Below, piece by piece: positions 58,928-61,451 of a DNA stretch of 61,451 nt. Numbering within the stretch: position 1 is the first letter of the stretch; each line of letters starts with the position of its first letter. The translations under genes were made by a program, and so were the position numbers. The notes beneath the pieces are model-generated. The model was not told the DNA's origin and made no database searches. It worked only from the letters and a program-made list of their open reading frames with translations. Source of the stretch: Nitrosomonas stercoris (lineage in GTDB: Bacteria; Pseudomonadota; Gammaproteobacteria; Burkholderiales; Nitrosomonadaceae); the NCBI GenBank assembly GCA_006742785.1, contig AP019756.1, positions 1 to 61,451 on the forward strand, read 5' to 3'.

Positions 58928-61344
58928 AATTCACCCTCCAAAAAAGGTTGTGCCCACTGTGCCGGGTCGTCTCCATATTTTTGCCGCAAGCGGTCGAGTC
59001 GTTCTACTTGATCAGTAGAACCAGAAAGAATCTTGATTTCATTTTTAAAATCACTTAAATCAAGTCGCGCCAACGATACACGATGGCCTTGCTTGATCAA
59101 GAACATGCGAGATGAATCTTGTAATTCCCGAACAAGTCTAAATTCAGTTTCAGTGAGCTTGAAACCATTTACATAGTCATCGTAGTCTGCCGTTGGATTT
59201 GGGAGAAAAATGAACGTGGCTGTTTGTTCTATCAGCGCTCTTGCAATGTCACTTCTTAGAGTGTCATGCGGGCTTTGCGTCATGTAAACACCAAGTCCGT
59301 TTTGTTTACGAATCGTTTTCTGCTTGTTCTTGGCAAAATCCTTGAAGTAATCGACAGATAATGCCTTCCAGTATTCGTCCATAAAAAACGCAAACAGACG
59401 ACCGTCAATTTGTTCTTCCACCCGATACATGAGATACATCATAATCGGGCCGCATATTTCCTCATTATCAAGAAAATCCGTATAGTCGAATCCATACGGG
59501 CGACCTTCCTCAAATTGTAATTCGTCGCGCTGACAATCGAGCGCCCAACCAAAATTACCGCGAGAGATGCTCCATTTTTTCAGGCGCTGTGCCAGGCCGT
59601 TAGGATCGCCAACTGGCAAAAATTGCAGAACAGCGTCAATACAACGTTGCTCTACCGGCATCCCAGCGACCGATCTTACCGCCGAAGCGATCAGGTTTTC
59701 TTCCTCTGGCGTGTGAGCAGCGTCCGCTCTACGTGTGCAGTATTTAACAAGCGCAGTCCAAAACAAGATGTTTTTTTCTGTAGGCTCCATTTTAAGAGGA
59801 GCAAATCCCGTTGGCTCGCCATTTTCAAGCGTTAAATATTTACCGCCAACACGACGAATTGCAATCTCAGCCCCTCGATCTTTATCAAAAAACACGCACT
59901 GGGTACCGTATTTCAAAAGATTCATCATTAAGAACAATGCCAGGACGGTTTTACCGCCTCCCGATTGTCCGATGATCTGGCAGTTGCCAAGGGCTTTATT
60001 TCCGGTTGAATCAACGCCAAGAGGCGTGTCATGAAAATTGAAATAAAACGGCGCACCGGCAGGGGTGCGAAATAACGTCACCGCTTCCCCCCAAGGGTTA
60101 CCATTTCTTTTCCCTGAATCAAATGTGTGAAAGGAGCAAACTCCAGTGAAATTGCGGCTGCTAATTCTTGCTTCCCTTGGCCGTGATTTCCAGTTGCAAG
60201 GTAGCTGAGCCGCGTAAGCGGAGGCCGTAACCTTTTCCAGGTCAACGCCAAGAAAATTGGCGTTGTTCAATAATTGGGATGCACGACTTCTGAATTCTCG
60301 CGCTTGATCGGGTGTCTCGCCCTTAACCAACAACGAATAGTGATATTCGCCCAACACAAAATTACCGCTAATTACAGAATCAATCGCTTCATCTATTTCT
60401 AGAATTTGACTAAGGGCATTATCCTCAGACGAAATCATTTGATTGCGCTGTTTCTTTAAAGCACTTTGTGCATCAAGGGTCGTCATAGGAGAAAAAGAAT
60501 GTGTCTCGACGTACTCGCAATCCAGCGCAAGAAGCGTGTTTAAAACACCGGGGGTTGTGTAATCCGAGTAATCTTTCAGTTCCAGAAATGCGCCAAATTC
60601 AGACCCGAACGTATCTCTGTATTCTATAATTTCATTACCGAATAATAGGCGCGAAACTGGAAGATACTTATACAGCGGTAAGTTTTTAACCGGGATTTTC
60701 CACCAGAAACCATTGATCAGATACGAATAAAATTCGAGTTGGCTGCTAAATGTTCGCCCCGCGAACACGTAATTTCCTAATTGTTGCGGGCGATATTTTG
60801 CAAGAGAAGACATAACTGTTTTGCTAACAATCTCGACGCGCTCAACAGCCGCCGCGATTTCGTCCTTAATCTTATTCACTGTCCGATGTAATTTTCCAAA
60901 TACACCGCCTCGCGCTAATGGAAAAGGCCGATAAACTACTGTTAAGTAAAATTCAGTTGACATCATGCCCTGATCAGCTAACTTATCGTAGTACCTTTTC
61001 ATTAAATCCTGGGTGAAATCGTTGTACTCCGGCACCTCTAACCTGTCGCTGGCAAAGCGCCGGATACGGTGTACCCAAAAAGCATATTTACCTGTTGCAA
61101 GCCCGCGAACAAATAGATTCAGGGCTTCCATATGAGAATAAACCTCTTCTTCAGATAGCCCCTCAAAAGACATACCATCGACACGCCAGGTGCGAACATA
61201 GTCACCGTTCTTTGTGCATACAATGCCATCGGCGACAATGCTTGAATATGGCACGATTCGCTCTAGCGAATCTTCCTCGTTGGCATATCTGCGCTGCTGC
61301 GCAAATATGTCCTCTTTTTCTTGAGTTGCTGTGCTTTTATTCAT
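58924..61344 (-). CDS. virB4: VirB4 ATPase
   Basis: 806-aa motor of pilus biogenesis and transfer. ATG 61344 is right after the virB3 stop. Walker A IIGQSGGGKTVLALFLMMNL, Walker B FAFFMDEYWKAL and the CagE/TrbE/VirB N-terminal domain (SIVADGIVCTKNGDYVRTWRVDG) are present. A palindrome copy lies in frame at 60751-60767 (VFAGRT). Confidence 0.95.
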   Translation of the reverse strand: MNKSTATQEKEDIFAQQRRYANEEDSLERIVPYSSIVADGIVCTKNGDYVRTWRVDGMSFEGLSEEEVYSHMEALNLFVRGLATGKYAFWVHRIRRFASDRLEVPEYNDFTQDLMKRYYDKLADQGMMSTEFYLTVVYRPFPLARGGVFGKLHRTVNKIKDEIAAAVERVEIVSKTVMSSLAKYRPQQLGNYVFAGRTFSSQLEFYSYLINGFWWKIPVKNLPLYKYLPVSRLLFGNEIIEYRDTFGSEFGAFLELKDYSDYTTPGVLNTLLALDCEYVETHSFSPMTTLDAQSALKKQRNQMISSEDNALSQILEIDEAIDSVISGNFVLGEYHYSLLVKGETPDQAREFRSRASQLLNNANFLGVDLEKVTASAYAAQLPCNWKSRPREARISSRNFTGVCSFHTFDSGKRNGNPWGEAVTLFRTPAGAPFYFNFHDTPLGVDSTGNKALGNCQIIGQSGGGKTVLALFLMMNLLKYGTQCVFFDKDRGAEIAIRRVGGKYLTLENGEPTGFAPLKMEPTEKNILFWTALVKYCTRRADAAHTPEEENLIASAVRSVAGMPVEQRCIDAVLQFLPVGDPNGLAQRLKKWSISRGNFGWALDCQRDELQFEEGRPYGFDYTDFLDNEEICGPIMMYLMYRVEEQIDGRLFAFFMDEYWKALSVDYFKDFAKNKQKTIRKQNGLGVYMTQSPHDTLRSDIARALIEQTATFIFLPNPTADYDDYVNGFKLTETEFRLVRELQDSSRMFLIKQGHRVSLARLDLSDFKNEIKILSGSTDQVERLDRLRQKYGDDPAQWAQPFLEGEL
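60751..60767. promoter_or_regulatory. Palindrome copy inside virB4
   Basis: TGTTCGCCCCGCGAACA, perfect 7-bp arms, within coding sequence. Confidence 0.6.
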
Positions 61345-61345
61345 T

Positions 61346-61451
61346 TTATTTTCGTTTTTTGTACGTGACTGGCCCCATGCTGTGGGTGCCCCAATATTGC
61401 TTGTTGGTGCGATGCCCAATATCACGGAAATACATGAAGGCTTGTGCCAGC
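61346..61451 (-). CDS. virB3: VirB3, C-terminal part (continues from base 1)
   Basis: Thirty-four codons plus stop continue in frame from the piece at 1-221. They contain the motif NKQYWGTHSMGP, matching the fWg-tSYsP signature near the VirB3 C-terminus. The stop lies one base before the virB4 start at 61344, the usual tight virB3-virB4 coupling. An ORF can be extended upstream of virB4 through this stretch in the wrong frame; it is not the real start of virB4. Confidence 0.93.
   Translation of the reverse strand, partial: LAQAFMYFRDIGHRTNKQYWGTHSMGPVTYKKRK

Noticed and set aside
61345..61425. Upstream extension of virB4
   Set aside because: These bases encode the end of virB3 in another frame, with the virB3 stop immediately before the virB4 ATG.
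1..61451. tRNA, rRNA, tmRNA or riboswitch genes
   Set aside because: No cloverleaf, rRNA-like sequence or known riboswitch core was seen on reading both strands; a covariance-model scan would be needed to exclude them fully.

Overview
The window appears to be one complete circular plasmid of 61,451 bp, opened inside virB3. The virB3 reading frame runs off the left edge on the minus strand and continues without a break or frameshift from the right edge, giving a 108-codon gene that ends just before virB4. The host is most likely a betaproteobacterium: the transfer genes follow the VirB/VirD4 order, the regulators are KorA/ParA/ParB-like, and the oriT layout resembles IncP. A Nitrosomonadales-type host is a guess from overall flavour only; no host marker gene is present.

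Transfer and maintenance backbone. Read from about 3.0 kb leftwards through the origin to 49.5 kb (all minus strand) there is one long operon-like block: traK/stbA-like, stbB-like ATPase, stbC-like, virB1, virB2, virB3, virB4, virB5, an entry-exclusion-type lipoprotein, virB6, virB7, virB8, virB9, virB10, virB11, virD4 and a KfrB-domain protein. It ends at a 20-bp perfect hairpin. Divergent from it, across a putative oriT (about 3.0-3.33 kb), lie mobC and a 917-aa relaxase that contains three nested small genes in another frame. Next come trbM, parA, parB and a triplicated KorA/TrfB-type regulator (7-10.3 kb), then accessory plasmid genes (small conserved proteins, DUF192, RadC) to 14 kb. A primase-like candidate Rep, a ParC-like protein and an orphan higA lie at 43-45.6 kb. 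A second accessory operon at 46.6-48.3 kb starts with a leader repeat shared with the 10.6-kb operon and ends with a DUF1874 ring-nuclease (AcrIII-1-like) gene.

Rearranged accessory half (14-43 kb). A type ISP restriction-modification gene (originally about 1,694 codons) is broken into three pieces. A 1,197-bp Tn7-like mini-element carrying a truncated tnsA inserted in it (5-bp target duplication AATCA). A transposon-end-mediated inversion then moved its 3' part to the opposite strand 17.8 kb away, with the 6-bp target ACTACG present at both junctions in inverted orientation. The inverted segment begins with a transposon (ATPase, DDE transposase, serine resolvase, RelE/HigA-type toxin-antitoxin). 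It also holds a terpenoid-like biosynthetic island (an unknown domain fused to a degenerate isoprenyl diphosphate synthase, a eukaryote-like flavin monooxygenase, a methyltransferase, a GMC oxidoreductase and an HSL-type hydrolase), two serine recombinases and a periplasmic endonuclease I. Beyond it are an integron-type gene cassette with an attC site, encoding a 476-aa protein with an Rx6H (HEPN-like) motif, a graveyard of transposon ends, and an IS5-family element that inactivates a higB toxin gene.

The parts most likely to be new are the terpenoid-like island with its fused, IPP-site-degenerate synthase; the HEPN-like integron cassette; the plasmid-borne AcrIII-1-like gene; a nine-copy dispersed palindrome TGTTCGC-N3-GCGAACA next to a three-domain KorA-like regulator; and the shared structured leader repeat.
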